Source: Bradyrhizobium sp. LLZ17 (GTDB taxonomy: Bacteria > Pseudomonadota > Alphaproteobacteria > Rhizobiales > Xanthobacteraceae). Taken from it: 64,000 nt of DNA. A program made the position numbers and the translations under genes. Under the pieces are notes generated by a model. That model made no database searches, had not been told where the DNA came from, and saw only the letters and a list, made by a program, of their open reading frames with translations. This document shows, in pieces, positions 1-9,574 of this stretch. The stretch lies in assembly GCF_041200145.1 (NCBI RefSeq), contig NZ_CP165734.1:806001-870000 (forward strand). The letters run 5' to 3'. Each line of letters opens with the position of its first letter. The stretch's first letter is position 1.

Positions 1-70
1 AGTCGCACCGCGTCGGTTGCCTCGATCGTGCCGCCAGAAAAAGACCAGAAAAAGAACAGGGAGATCAACC

Positions 71-1295
71 ATGCCGCTGCTGCAAGCGCTTCGCCCGACG
101 CTGCCGATCCTGATCGGCGCCTCGCTGATGCTGACGCTCAGCATGGGCCTGCGGCAGTCGCTCGGCATCTTCATGCAGCCGCTGACCCATGACGTCGGCA
201 TCTCCGTGTCGGACTTCACGCTGGCAATCGCGGTGCAGAACCTCGCCTGGGGCTTCCTCCAGCCGCTCGCGGGCGCACTCACGGTGCGTTACGGCTTTCG
301 CGTCATCATGATGGCCGGTGCGCTGCTCTACATCGCCGGCCTCGCGCTGCTGACGGGCGCCCAAGGCATGATCTCGGTGATGATCGGGGCAGGGGTGCTG
401 ATTGGCATTTCGCTCGCCTGCACCGCCGCGGCGATGGCGATGTCGGTCGGGGCGCGCGCGGCGCCGAAAGCGTGCGCTCGACCGTGCTCGGCATCGTCTC
501 CGCGGCGGGATCGCTCGGCGCGCTGTTGTCGGCACCGATCGGGCAGGTGCTGGCCGAAAGCTATGGTTGGCGGTTCGGGCTCGGCGGATTCGTGCTGCTG
601 TCGCTGCTGATGCTGCCGGCGGCGTGGTTTGCCGGCCGGATCGACCGGATTCCGCTGCCGAAGAGCAGCGGGCTCGGCGATGTCTCGGCCGCGACGGCCA
701 CCACCACGGCGTTCGGCAACGCCTCCTTCGTGGTGATGACGGCCGCCTATTTCGTGTGCGGCATGCAGCTCGTCTTCATCACCACGCATTTGCCGTCCTA
801 TCTGGTGATCTGCGGCATGGACCCGATGCTGAGCGCCAAGACGCTGGGGGTGATCGGCGGCTTCAACGTGCTGGGTTCGCTGTTCTTCGGCTGGGCCGGC
901 CAGCGCTGGAACAAGCTCGCGCTGCTCGGCGGCATCTACGCCACGCGCTCGCTGGTGCTGGCCTGGTATTTCATGCTGCCTCCCACGGAGGCCTCGACGC
1001 TGGTGTTCGGCGCGCTGATGGGTTTTCTCTGGCTCGGCGTCGGGCCGCTGGTCGCGGGCGCGGTCGCGGAGATGTTCGGCCTGCAATGGCAGGCGATGAT
1101 CCAGGGCCTCGCCTTCATGAGCCACCAGCTCGGCAGCTTCGTCGGCGCCTATGGTGGCGGGCTGATCTACGATGCGCTCGGATCCTACAACATGGCCTGG
1201 CGGATCGGCGTCGCGGTCGGGCTTGCCGCCGGCATCGTCCAGATCGCGTTTGCGCTGATCCGGCCGACCGCGCCCCGCTGCTGCGGACGGCATAG
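71..1295 (+). CDS. MFS transporter (reading frame broken twice)
   Basis: Major facilitator superfamily permease of about 408 residues with about 12 hydrophobic segments; the substrate is not evident. The ATG at 71 follows a GGGAGA ribosome site. The frame changes near 455-466 (a base is missing before AESVRSTVLG) and near 1273-1276, where a C4 run should be C5 to give the ending RPTAPPLLRTA and a TAG at 1293-1295. Uncorrected, the second half reads without a stop into the downstream YdeI gene, which would be a false fusion. Both shifts are single-base losses, so sequencing error is more likely than decay, although a true pseudogene cannot be excluded. Confidence 0.8.
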
Positions 1296-1336
1296 GCTGT
1301 CGCCGGACCGAACTGCATGCCATGGGGATGGTCCGT

Positions 1337-1417
1337 CCCGGATTGCGCTGCGCTCCATCCGGGCTAAAGCGAGCGGATGGAATTTCCGTAGCCCGGATGG
1401 AGTGCAGCGCAATCCGG
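1337..1417. repeat. Intergenic inverted repeat, family A
   Basis: Two arms in opposite orientation, 1337-1365 and 1390-1417, carry the same core (CCCGGATTGCGCTGCGCT and its complement). The unit can fold into a long hairpin. The same family recurs at 17982-18066. It lies between the MFS and YdeI genes and carries no gene. Confidence 0.75.
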
Positions 1418-1530
1418 ATTTCGTGCGACGTGATGGAACCGTTGGCAGCGAGAGACGGCAATTGCGCGTGTGGACCTCCACACGGATTCCGGCAGTATCG
1501 GTCCGGGTCGATGGAGAAGCAGGGCGCTGC

Positions 1531-2115
1531 ATGACGGAAGAACGATCAGGCTTGCCGGTTGTTGGCTTCGCGGATCAAAAATCACTCGAAAGATGGCTCG
1601 CGGCTCAACCAGCCGATGCCGTCGGCGTTTGGATCAAGTTCGCCAAGAAGGCGGCGACAACAGCGAAACTGACGAAAGCAGAAGCGGTTGACGCTGCGCT
1701 CTGTCACGGCTGGATCGATGGAAAGCTGGAAAAGTATGACGACCAACACTGGCTAGTTCGCTTCACGCCACGCAAATCGCGTAGCAAGTGGTCGGCGCTG
1801 AACCGCAACAGAGCGCTCGCGCTCATCAAGGAAGGGCGTATGAGACCTGCGGGCCTGGCGCAAATCGAAGCCGCAAAAGCAGATGGCCGGTGGGAGGGCG
1901 CCTACGCTCCGGCGAGTCAGGCCGAAGTCCCCGTCGACCTCCAGAAGGCGCTGGACAACAACCCGAAGGCGTCCGCATTCTTTGCAACAGTGAATAGTCG
2001 AAATCGCTACGCAATCCTGTACCGAATAGGCAACGTCAAAAAAGCGGAGACGAGGGCGCGCAAGATTGCGGAATTCGTAGCCATGCTCGAGCGTGGCGAA
2101 ACAATTTACGGCTAG
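1531..2115 (+). CDS. YdeI/OmpD-associated family protein
   Basis: A 194-residue soluble protein resembling the YdeI/OmdA (bacteriocin-protection) family. It has the typical block with AVDAALCHGWIDGK near residue 55, then FTPRKSRSKWS, and a C-terminal segment rich in Lys and Arg. The start at ATG 1531 was chosen because family homology begins just after it. The frame is open further upstream only because of indels in the preceding transporter gene. The family is loosely tied to envelope-stress and peptide-resistance phenotypes; the molecular activity is unknown. No operon partner is evident. Confidence 0.75.
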   Translation: MTEERSGLPVVGFADQKSLERWLAAQPADAVGVWIKFAKKAATTAKLTKAEAVDAALCHGWIDGKLEKYDDQHWLVRFTPRKSRSKWSALNRNRALALIKEGRMRPAGLAQIEAAKADGRWEGAYAPASQAEVPVDLQKALDNNPKASAFFATVNSRNRYAILYRIGNVKKAETRARKIAEFVAMLERGETIYG

Positions 2116-2404
2116 GAAAGCTGCCGATGATTGCGTGCCGAGCCCGACGAGCTAGTCCCACATGAGGCTTTTGGGAATCGCACTTGGTCCACTGTGTGCC
2201 CATCTCGGACCTCCTGACCGGCGCCGGTGATGTCCGCTCCGGAGCTCAATTGGAAGTAAGCAGCCGGGATGCCGAAAGGCCGCTTGTCACCCATAAGCGA
2301 CATGGGCGGATTGAAAATCCTTGCAGTGCAACAGGCCGTGCAGCATCGGATGGCTCGCGAGGACCTGGCGAAGCTGATAGATTGCCATGGTCAGGAGGTG
2401 ATCG

Positions 2405-3862
2405 ATGACATCCATTGACGAGCGTCTTCTCGAAAGCAAGATGACACAGATCGAGCAGGCCCGCACCTGGAGCCCGCGGGTCATCTCCAAGTTCGAAACG
2501 CTGATCCGCAGCGCTGACGACGTCAGCCTGTACCGCGCCAATCCGCTGGCGTTCGCCCGTGATCGCAGTGTACCTGAGCCGGAGTCGATCGATCTGTTTC
2601 TCCATGCCGCTCGCGCGGGGCTGGTCGACATGCATTGGGACATTCTCTGCCCCCACTCGGGTCTGGTGCTAGAAAGCTTCGGGAGGCTGCGTGCGCTCCG
2701 CAGTCATTTCGTCTGCGGGCTTTGCGATATCGAGGGTCAAACCGAACTCGACGACTTCATCGAAGTGTCCTTCTCCGTCTCGCCGCAAATTCGGCGCCTC
2801 GCCTTGTATGACGTCGATAATCTCTCGATCGAAGATCTGCACTGGAAGCTCAAGTTCGCCAGCAGCGGACGGCTGCCCGGCGGACACACCCGATTTGTCG
2901 ATGTCTTGCGCGGTTTCGTTCGCGGAATGACTTATCTGCCATCCGGCCTGACAACGACGCTACAGGCCGATATTGGGCAAGGCGCGGTCTCAGGCGTCAA
3001 TGTCCAGACGCAGGCGGGCTTTACGCTCCCGGTCGCGTTCGCTCCCGCTGCCGTGCAGACGCCGGATACTCCGACGATCGTTCGTATCACCTATGACGGA
3101 CAGCGGTTTACGCCCGCCGTTTCGGCCGTCCCGTCGGGGCCTGTCGTCTTCGAAATCAGCAACGCCGGCCCTAAGCGCGGTTCGTTGCTCCTGATCAACT
3201 GGCCGCCCGAAATCTTGGAAATGCCAGAGAAGCCGACGCTCGAATTCGATCCCTACGTCTCGGGCGGGATGCTGCTGACGCGTCAGACCTTTCGCAAGCT
3301 CTTCCGCTCGGAGCGCGTGGATGAGGAGGAGGGCCTCGGCGTTCGGCAGGTGACGTTCCTGTTCACGGACCTGAAGGGTTCGACCGCGCTCTACGAGCGC
3401 CTCGGCGATCTTAATGCCTATGCTCTCGTGCGCGAACATTTCGCTCTCCTCGACGCAATTGCCCATCGGCATGGGGGTGCCATCGTGAAAACCATCGGCG
3501 ACGCCGTCATGGCTGCGTTTTTCCGACCGGTGGATGCCGTGGAGGCGGCGCTGCACATTCTGCGGGACATCGGGCAGTTCAACTCCGCGCACGGCCAGCC
3601 CGCCGTCGTGCTCAAAATGGGGGCACATTGCGGGCCCTCCATCGCCGTGACCCTCAACGAGAATCTCGACTATTTCGGCCAGACCGTGAATATTGCCGCG
3701 CGGGTGCAATCATTCGCCGACGCCGGCGAAATCTGTCTCACGGAAGCACTCTACACTGCGCCCGCTGTTCGCCAGCTGCTGGCGGGCCACGATGTCGAGG
3801 AGTTCGACGCGCCGCTGCGTGGCGTCGAGGGCGAGGCGCGAGTCTACCGGATCACCGCCTGA
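2405..3862 (+). CDS. Adenylate/guanylate cyclase with DUF5939-like N-terminus
   Basis: A 485-residue class III nucleotide cyclase converting ATP (or GTP) to the cyclic nucleotide. Residues 1 to about 310 form an N-terminal region like DUF5939; the catalytic domain follows from about 315. Visible catalytic features are the first metal Asp in FLFTDLKGST, the second in KTIGDAVMAAF, and the transition-state Asn/Arg in VNIAARVQ. There is no membrane segment, so it is cytosolic. It stands alone, with 289 bases upstream in which I see no gene. The Lys of KTIGDAV does not settle adenylyl versus guanylyl specificity. Confidence 0.88.
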   Translation: MTSIDERLLESKMTQIEQARTWSPRVISKFETLIRSADDVSLYRANPLAFARDRSVPEPESIDLFLHAARAGLVDMHWDILCPHSGLVLESFGRLRALRSHFVCGLCDIEGQTELDDFIEVSFSVSPQIRRLALYDVDNLSIEDLHWKLKFASSGRLPGGHTRFVDVLRGFVRGMTYLPSGLTTTLQADIGQGAVSGVNVQTQAGFTLPVAFAPAAVQTPDTPTIVRITYDGQRFTPAVSAVPSGPVVFEISNAGPKRGSLLLINWPPEILEMPEKPTLEFDPYVSGGMLLTRQTFRKLFRSERVDEEEGLGVRQVTFLFTDLKGSTALYERLGDLNAYALVREHFALLDAIAHRHGGAIVKTIGDAVMAAFFRPVDAVEAALHILRDIGQFNSAHGQPAVVLKMGAHCGPSIAVTLNENLDYFGQTVNIAARVQSFADAGEICLTEALYTAPAVRQLLAGHDVEEFDAPLRGVEGEARVYRITA

Positions 3863-4023
3863 TTATAGCCTAGGCTCTGCGCAGTCCGCGCTAGCGTAGC
3901 GATCGAAATGTATTTCCAACCTCTGGCCGCCGCGAGCCGGCTTTTCTTGGACGACAAGAGCAAACGAGTCTGCTCGTGGCCCGAACCGAACTTCGCGCCG
4001 TCTGCATGCAAAATTCAATCGAC

Positions 4024-5138
4024 TCAACGATTCCGGCGCATGCGAAACCAATCAAACAATCCGCCGCCACTCACATTTCGAGAGTAATTGAGCCATAGGA
4101 ATGCCGGGTGGTCGCCCGGCATAAGCCGATCGATGACATCCGGCATGATCGCCATCCCGTTGGAGCCATTCGTGAAGACAACAAGGGCAGAATGATCCTT
4201 CATTGATCCGATCACAAACGCCTTGAACTGGCCGTTGTCACCCCAGTGGAAGAATGAACCCCCATCGGGTTCTAGCCCCCAGCCCAAACCCCATGCGATG
4301 TGCTGATCTGAGTCCGCTGCATCGGTTGCAAGACATTGAATGCAACGCTGTCGAAGCCTGACTTGCGGTTCGAGCCATTGCTTCGCAGTGTCAGGTTTGA
4401 GACGAGCACCGGATAGAACCGCTTGCAGGAAGCGGGCGTAGTCCGCCGCCGTCGTGTGCAGGGTGGAAGCGCTTCTGGCTTTTGAAGGCCGCTCTTTATG
4501 ACTCGGCGCAGGTTCGGCGTCGTGTGGAAGCGCAAAATCCGCCTCAAAGTCCGCCCGCCAGATATAACTGGATTGCCTCATCTCCAGCGGATCAAAGACC
4601 AAACGTGTCACGACTTCATTTAAAGGCTGACCCGTCATTTTCTCGACGACGCGCTGGAGCCAAACAAATCCCTCGCCCGAATAGCTGAATCGTTCGCCCG
4701 GTATGAAATACGTCCTGAGAGGATTCGTCTCGCTACGCCAGTTCGGTAAGCCCGATGATTGGCTGAGAACATCGCGAACGGTGATTAATGCCGCACGTGG
4801 ATCATCTTTGACGTAATTGGGCACGTACATCGAGAGGGGGTGTCCAGCGACAATAGCCCCGCATCGACAAGTTGCAACACGGCATAGGCAAAAACCGGTT
4901 TGGATAATGAAGCGGCTTCGAAGATCGTGTTCCCGTCGACCGGCGCACCTGTCGATGCGTCACGTACACCTATGGCTCTTGTTTCGGCAATGCTGCCGCC
5001 GCGTACGATAGCAAAAGCGAGCCCGGGTACTCGACCGTCTTTGAGAAGCTGCTCAATATCTGCGGCGCGACCTTGGCTGGGCCCGATTACACATAACCAA
5101 ATGCAAACCGAGACCATCGCGACACAAAGAAACCGCAT
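4024..5138 (-). CDS. Exported serine hydrolase, class C beta-lactamase family (frameshifted)
   Basis: About 371 residues. An N-terminal signal peptide ends near GPSQGRAA. The catalytic Ser and Lys lie in ASLSKPV, the Tyr motif is FSYSGEG, and the third box is HWGDNG. The family covers class C beta-lactamases, D-alanyl-D-alanine carboxypeptidases and esterases; YSG instead of YxN makes a true beta-lactamase less likely. The frame breaks at 4836-4840, where a G5 run (C5 in the gene) should be six bases to join LSLDTP to LSMYVPNYVK. With that base restored the protein is full length, so this is probably a homopolymer undercall. Confidence 0.8.
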
Positions 5139-5295
5139 CTCAAGGCACCTGCTTTGTAGCGACGCTTTTCGTCATCTGTAACACGTCGCGTTGTCAAATT
5201 CCGCCGACTTCCGAATTGGCCCTCAGCCGGAGGTCGCCTTAAGACATCTCATGTCGGCTGCCGCAGGCAAACCGGACGTCGATCCAGCCTGGCGT

Positions 5296-6417
5296 CTACC
5301 GCCGCTTCCGGGCCTTCGGTGCTGAGCCCAAGAGATTTTTGCTCACCACCCAGCTGCGGATGGCCTGGATGAGTTCGGCCTTGCGTTCCAGCGGCAGCCA
5401 GTGTCCCGAGGGCAGACTCGTCACGGTAAGGTCCGCGCAGGCCGCGCGCATCGGATCGGCTTGGCGATTTCCAGTGATGCTGCAGATCTGGTCAAAGTCG
5501 CCGTTGACGAACAGCACCGGCTGCGACAGGCGGCCGCCATTCGGCGCCCTGCGCGCGTAAGCGATGTTGGCGTCATCGTTCAGGTACCACGCGCAGGAGG
5601 GACGGAAGCCGTGAACCCTGAATGCCTGCACCAGCACGTCGAAGTCCGCCGGCGGCCAGAGCGCCGGGTCGGGTTGAATCAGCGATGCGCGGTGCGCGGC
5701 GCCAAAGCGCCCGCCGTTGCGCGTGACCACCGCATTCGGCGAAACCTTGCCGACGCCCGCGGCATCGCCTCGCCGGAAGATCGAAGCCAGCGATGCCGCC
5801 TGGTCTGCATCGAGGTCGGCGACCGCCGCCTCGAAATGCGTCGTGTAGTAGCGGTAGTAGTCCCATTGACCATCAGGATACTGGTCAGCCGGATAAATCG
5901 TCCGGTCTACCAGAGGGACGACCGTGCGTAAGACGTGCCCGTCTGGCTGATAGGCCAGCGAAGTCAATACGACGCCACGGCTGCGCTCCGGCTCATGCGC
6001 CGCCAACTCAGCGGCCACGACAACGCCCCAGTCGTGGCTGACCCAGATCGCAGGCTTGCCGCCGAGATGGTCGTGGAGCTCTGTCATGTCCGCCACGACT
6101 TCCTCGATGGCGTAAGCGTCGTTGGATGCAGGCGCGGAGGAGCCGCCGAAACCACGCAGATCAGGCGCGACGCAGTGCCAGCCGTCGGCGGCGAATGCGT
6201 CCATCTGGGCGCGCCACATCAAACCGATGCTCGGCCAGCCGTGAAGGAAGATCATCAACGGTCCGTTGGCCGGCCCGCACGCGATGTAGTGCGTTGTCTG
6301 ACGCGGCGTGCTGAAATTGTGAGAAATCAGCGTGGAAGGTTGCGTTCGCGGTGCTGCGGCCGAAGGGGGCGTGGTCAGTGCAGCTTCAGGACCGGGCGGG
6401 TGAAGTGGTGCTGTCAT
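5296..6417 (-). CDS. Alpha/beta hydrolase, epoxide hydrolase-like
   Basis: A 373-residue alpha/beta-hydrolase with the epoxide hydrolase pattern: oxyanion motif HGWP near residues 59-62, nucleophile Asp in SHDWG rather than Ser, acid in NGDFD, and catalytic His in SGHW. It would open an epoxide by an ester intermediate; a dehalogenase is the main alternative. A Pro/Ala-rich extension of about 30 residues precedes the fold, and a basic tail follows it. The ATG at 6417 is preferred over an in-frame TTG at 6423. It is monocistronic, with repeats upstream. Confidence 0.85.
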   Translation of the reverse strand: MTAPLHPPGPEAALTTPPSAAAPRTQPSTLISHNFSTPRQTTHYIACGPANGPLMIFLHGWPSIGLMWRAQMDAFAADGWHCVAPDLRGFGGSSAPASNDAYAIEEVVADMTELHDHLGGKPAIWVSHDWGVVVAAELAAHEPERSRGVVLTSLAYQPDGHVLRTVVPLVDRTIYPADQYPDGQWDYYRYYTTHFEAAVADLDADQAASLASIFRRGDAAGVGKVSPNAVVTRNGGRFGAAHRASLIQPDPALWPPADFDVLVQAFRVHGFRPSCAWYLNDDANIAYARRAPNGGRLSQPVLFVNGDFDQICSITGNRQADPMRAACADLTVTSLPSGHWLPLERKAELIQAIRSWVVSKNLLGSAPKARKRR

Positions 6418-6557
6418 GGTCAAGCTCCGGTTGACTCACATCGCCCATTGAAATGCAGACCTCGAGGAGGGGCGGGCGTTCGCGATAACGCTTGGGCTAG
6501 CGGGCCGTTCACCCTGCCTCTCCCAGGGCTATCGCATATGGAGCCGATTTCTCTGTG

Positions 6558-6693
6558 GCCATCCTTCGAGACGCCCGCCTTCGGCGGGCCCTCAGGATGA
6601 GGACCGAGTGTGCGGCAGGAGTTTCAACGGGCTCCGATGCCGCTTAGCCTCATCCTGAGGAGACCGCGAAGCGGTCGTCTCGAAGGACGAGGC
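6558..6693. repeat. Intergenic inverted repeats, family D (two units)
   Basis: Two related units at 6558-6602 and 6648-6693. Each has ATCCTTCGAGACG-type ends and CCTCAGGATGAG-type partners, in opposite orientation, around a small GC-rich hairpin such as CCCGCCTTCGGCGGG. The same ends recur at 17760-17895. This kind of element is often found between Bradyrhizobium genes. Confidence 0.7.
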
Positions 6694-6805
6694 GCGCGCT
6701 CAGACCGCCGAAAATGCCATATGCGATCGCCCTGCTGTCTCTCCCGGCCCGGCCTGCCTTCGTCGAACGGCCCTGGCGAGAGGGACCGCGCGCTCAACCA
6801 CATTC

Positions 6806-6890
6806 GTCATTGCGAGCGAAGCGAAGCAATCCAGATCCCTGCGCGCAGGCACTCTGGATTGCTTCGTCGCAAGAGCTCCTCGCAATGACG
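6806..6890. repeat. Intergenic inverted repeat, family B
   Basis: The left arm begins CGTCATTGCGAGCGAAGCG, and the right arm ends with its imperfect complement, AGCTCCTCGCAATGACG. Another full copy lies at 32169-32254 and a half copy at 60733-60751. Confidence 0.8.
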
Positions 6891-6980
6891 GCGCGGAGAA
6901 AGCGTAGCGCGTCAACTTTGGTCTCGTGCGCGGACGTCGCGCGCTGGCGCGCTCGCACGTTTTGGTCGCGAGGGGAGGCC

Positions 6981-7010
6981 AAAAATGAAACGGGGCCCGC
7001 AAGGGCCCCG
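6981..7010 (-). terminator. Rho-independent terminator of rpmG
   Basis: Read on the minus strand, an 8-bp perfect stem (CGGGGCCC with GGGCCCCG, at 7003-7010 and 6991-6998) closes a four-base loop. It is followed by TTTCATTTTT. It lies 26 bases past the rpmG stop. Confidence 0.85.
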
Positions 7011-7035
7011 CAAAAGTCTTCAACGTCCCGCGATG

Positions 7036-7203
7036 TTACTTGATCTTGGATTCGCGGAATTCGACGTGCTTGCGCGCGACCGGGTCGTACTTCTTCTTGA
7101 CCAGCTTGTCGGTCATGGTGCGCGAATTCTTCTTGGCGACGTAGTAAAAACCGGTGTCGGCCGAGGACACGAGCTTGACCTTGATGGTGACCGCTTTGGC
7201 CAT
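7036..7203 (-). CDS. rpmG: 50S ribosomal protein L33
   Basis: A 55-residue protein beginning [18 protein letters not shown] and ending [10 protein letters not shown], the full L33 length. It belongs to the large ribosomal subunit. The open frame extends upstream, but homology starts at the ATG at 7203. This is the Cys-free type (no CxxC zinc pairs), so it does not depend on zinc. It is followed by a strong terminator and appears monocistronic. Confidence 0.95.
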   Translation of the reverse strand: MAKAVTIKVKLVSSADTGFYYVAKKNSRTMTDKLVKKKYDPVARKHVEFRESKIK

Positions 7204-7326
7204 GTTCTGAACCTCAGGAAATAGGGAATCTGGAGCCGGCCAAACGGCCCGCGTTGGCCGGCAACCTAGCCAGAAACCGCTTGGTGTCAAGGTTTTTGGG
7301 CCCAAGAACTACTCAAATCGGCCCAA

Positions 7327-8651
7327 TCACCCCTCGAAGAACCGGTTTTTCGGTCGCGGCAGGCCCAGATTGTCCCTCAAAGTGGGCCCTTCATAGTCTT
7401 TGCGGAAAATCCCGCGGCGCTGCAGCTCCGGGACGACCTTGTCGACGAAATCGTCGAGGGCCGCCGGGACGAACGGGAACATGATGTTGAAGCCGTCGGA
7501 GCCGCGGCCGACCAGCCATTCCTCCATCTGGTCGGCGATGGTCTTGGCCGTGCCGACGAAGGACAGCCCGCCATAGCCGCCGACGCGGTGGGCGAGCTGG
7601 CGCACGGTGAGCTTGTCGCGGGCGGCGAGATCGACCATCCGCTGCCGCCCGCTCTTGCTGGCGTTGGTCTCCGGGATTTCGGGGAGCGGGCCGTCGGGAT
7701 CGAAGCCGGAGGCATCGGTGCCGAGGATGACGGAGAGCGAGGCGATGGCGCTTTCGTAATGCACGCGGCTGTCGAGCAGGGCGCGCTTCTCCTTGGCCTC
7801 GTCGACGCTGTCGCCGACCACGACGAAGGCGCCGGGCAGGATCTTGAGGTGCTCGGGATCGCGGCCAACCTTCTCCATGCGGCCCTTGATGTCGGCATAG
7901 AGCTTCTGTCCATCGGCGAGGCTGCCGCCGCCGGTGAACACGGCTTCCGCCGTTTCGGCCGCGAGCTGCCTTCCGTCTTCGGACGCGCCGGCCTGCACGA
8001 TCACCGGCCAACCCTGCACGGGACGGGCGATGTTGAGGGGCCCGCGGACTTTCAGATATTTGCCCTGGTGGTCGAGCACATGCATTTTCGACGGCTCGAA
8101 GAACAGCCCGCTCTCGACGTCGCGCACGAAGGCGTCATCGGCGAAGGATCCCACAGGCCGGTGACGACGTCGTAGAACTCGCGGGCGCGCTTGTAGCGCT
8201 CGGCATGTTCCATGTGGTCGTCGAGGCCGAAATTCAGCGCCGCGTCGGGATTGGATGTGGTGACGATGTTCCAGCCCGCGCGGCCGCCGCTGAGATGGTC
8301 GAGCGAGGCGAAGCGCCGCGCCACATGATAGGGCTCGTCGAAGGTGGTCGATCCCGTCGCGATCAGCCCGATCCGCGCGGTGACCGCGGAGAGCGCCGAC
8401 AGCAGCGTGAACGGCTCGAACGAGGTCACGGTGTGGCTGCGCTTGAGCGCGTTGACCGGCATGTTCAGGACGGCGAGGTGATCGGCCATGAAGAAGGCAT
8501 CGAACTTGCCGGCCTCGAGCTTCTGGATCAGCGTCTTGATGTGGCCGAAATTGAAATTGGCGTCAGGCCAGGCCCCCGGATAGCGCCAGGCGCCGGTGTG
8601 GATGCTGATCGGGCGCATGAACGCGCTAAGCTTGAGTTGCCGTTGTGCCAT
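7327..8651 (-). CDS. LLM-class flavin-dependent monooxygenase, NtaA/SnaA/DszA type (frameshifted)
   Basis: About 441 residues, normal for this branch. The N-terminal part has FDAFFMADHLAVLN, then GGRAGWNIVTTSNPDAA, typical of FMNH2-dependent monooxygenases of the nitrilotriacetate/dibenzothiophene-sulfone group, which need a separate flavin reductase. None is adjacent. The frame changes near 8147-8150, where one T is missing (GATCCTTC for GATTCCTTC); correction joins VVTGLWD to SFADDAFVRD. The substrate is unknown; sulfonates, chelators or aromatic sulfur compounds are typical. Confidence 0.85.
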
Positions 8652-8764
8652 CGCGCGGTGTCCGTTCTGGGTGTTGTCGCCGAAGACATAGGGATGCCGC
8701 GGAACTCCGCCATCGTCGGGGCGGGAAGATTATTTTGTTTTTCGCGACACCTTCAGCACAATCC

Positions 8765-8873
8765 CGTCATTCCGGGGCGTCGCGTAGCGGCGAGCCCGGA
8801 ATCCATCAGGCCGCAGACATCGTGGAGAGATGGATTCCGGGCTCGCGCCAAGAGGCGCGCCCCGGAATGACGG
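8765..8873. repeat. Intergenic inverted repeat, family C
   Basis: The left arm starts GTCATTCCGGGGCG and the right arm ends CGCCCCGGAATGACGG. Internal arms (AGCCCGGAATCCATC and GATGGATTCCGGGCT) pair as well. A second family member is at 28832-28933. Confidence 0.8.
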
Positions 8874-8949
8874 TGGAGAGTGGGGCTGACGCCTCGAACC
8901 GATCCGCCGCTCGCGCCGACCAAGCCATGAGCTCGTGGGGAAGCATGAC

Positions 8950-9489
8950 ATGGCCGACGCAATGACCGATGACAGGATCGTCCGTATCGACCGGCCGATG
9001 CCCTGGATCGGGCGGCTGCTGTCGCTGCCGCTGCTGGCGGCAAGCGTCTATCTGCTGTGGAACGTCGGCCTCGGCCTGCGCCAGGATTTTTCCGGCTTCG
9101 GGAGACTGGCCGATGATCTCGTGCCGGTGCTGGTGTTCACGGGGCTCGGGCTGCTCGTCGGCATCCCCGGCCTCATCCTGCTGACGTTTCGCACTTTTGT
9201 CGTGCTCAACGAGACGCTGCGCCAGATCGTCATCACCAGGCAGTTCGGCCCGCTGAACATTCGCAATCACCGCAATCTCGCCGACTATCACTTCGTCAGC
9301 ATTACCGACGATGATGATCCGGAGCTGACGAGCTATGACGTCAATCTCTGCGGCAACAAGGGCACCGAGGCCATCGCGCTGATGAGCTTCACCAAACGCG
9401 ACGAGGCCAACCAGTTCGCCAACGAGCTCGGGCGGTCGCTGAAGCTTCCGGTGCGCGACTATGTCGGGACCGAGCCTGATGATTCCTGA
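8950..9489 (+). CDS. Small membrane protein of unknown function
   Basis: A 179-residue protein from ATG 8950, preceded by GGGGAAG at a good distance; a GTG at 8935 is the alternative. Two hydrophobic segments lie around residues 20-38 and 54-75 (LLSLPLLAASVYLLW and LVPVLVFTGLGLLVGI). A soluble C-terminal half has an acidic patch (ITDDDDPELTSYDV) and ends EPDDS. It is likely an inner-membrane protein with a cytosolic domain. I do not recognise a family. It precedes, but is not clearly co-transcribed with, the metallophosphoesterase. Confidence 0.7.
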   Translation: MADAMTDDRIVRIDRPMPWIGRLLSLPLLAASVYLLWNVGLGLRQDFSGFGRLADDLVPVLVFTGLGLLVGIPGLILLTFRTFVVLNETLRQIVITRQFGPLNIRNHRNLADYHFVSITDDDDPELTSYDVNLCGNKGTEAIALMSFTKRDEANQFANELGRSLKLPVRDYVGTEPDDS

Positions 9490-9574
9490 TTAAGGCCAGT
9501 CACGAGCTGTTGCTACCCATTGCGGAAATTGCCATCCTCGCGGCCGAACACCGCAATGGAAGGCAAAGACCTCA

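Larger units (their letters stand above)
6424..7035. other. Gene-free interval with two repeat families and a terminator
   Basis: About 610 bases between the epoxide hydrolase and rpmG. I find no convincing gene. The interval holds two family D units, one family B unit and the rpmG terminator, listed separately. Confidence 0.6.

Noticed and set aside
472..2115. One 547-residue MFS-YdeI fusion protein
   Set aside because: It arises from two single-base losses in the transporter gene; the family ends and starts match two separate genes.
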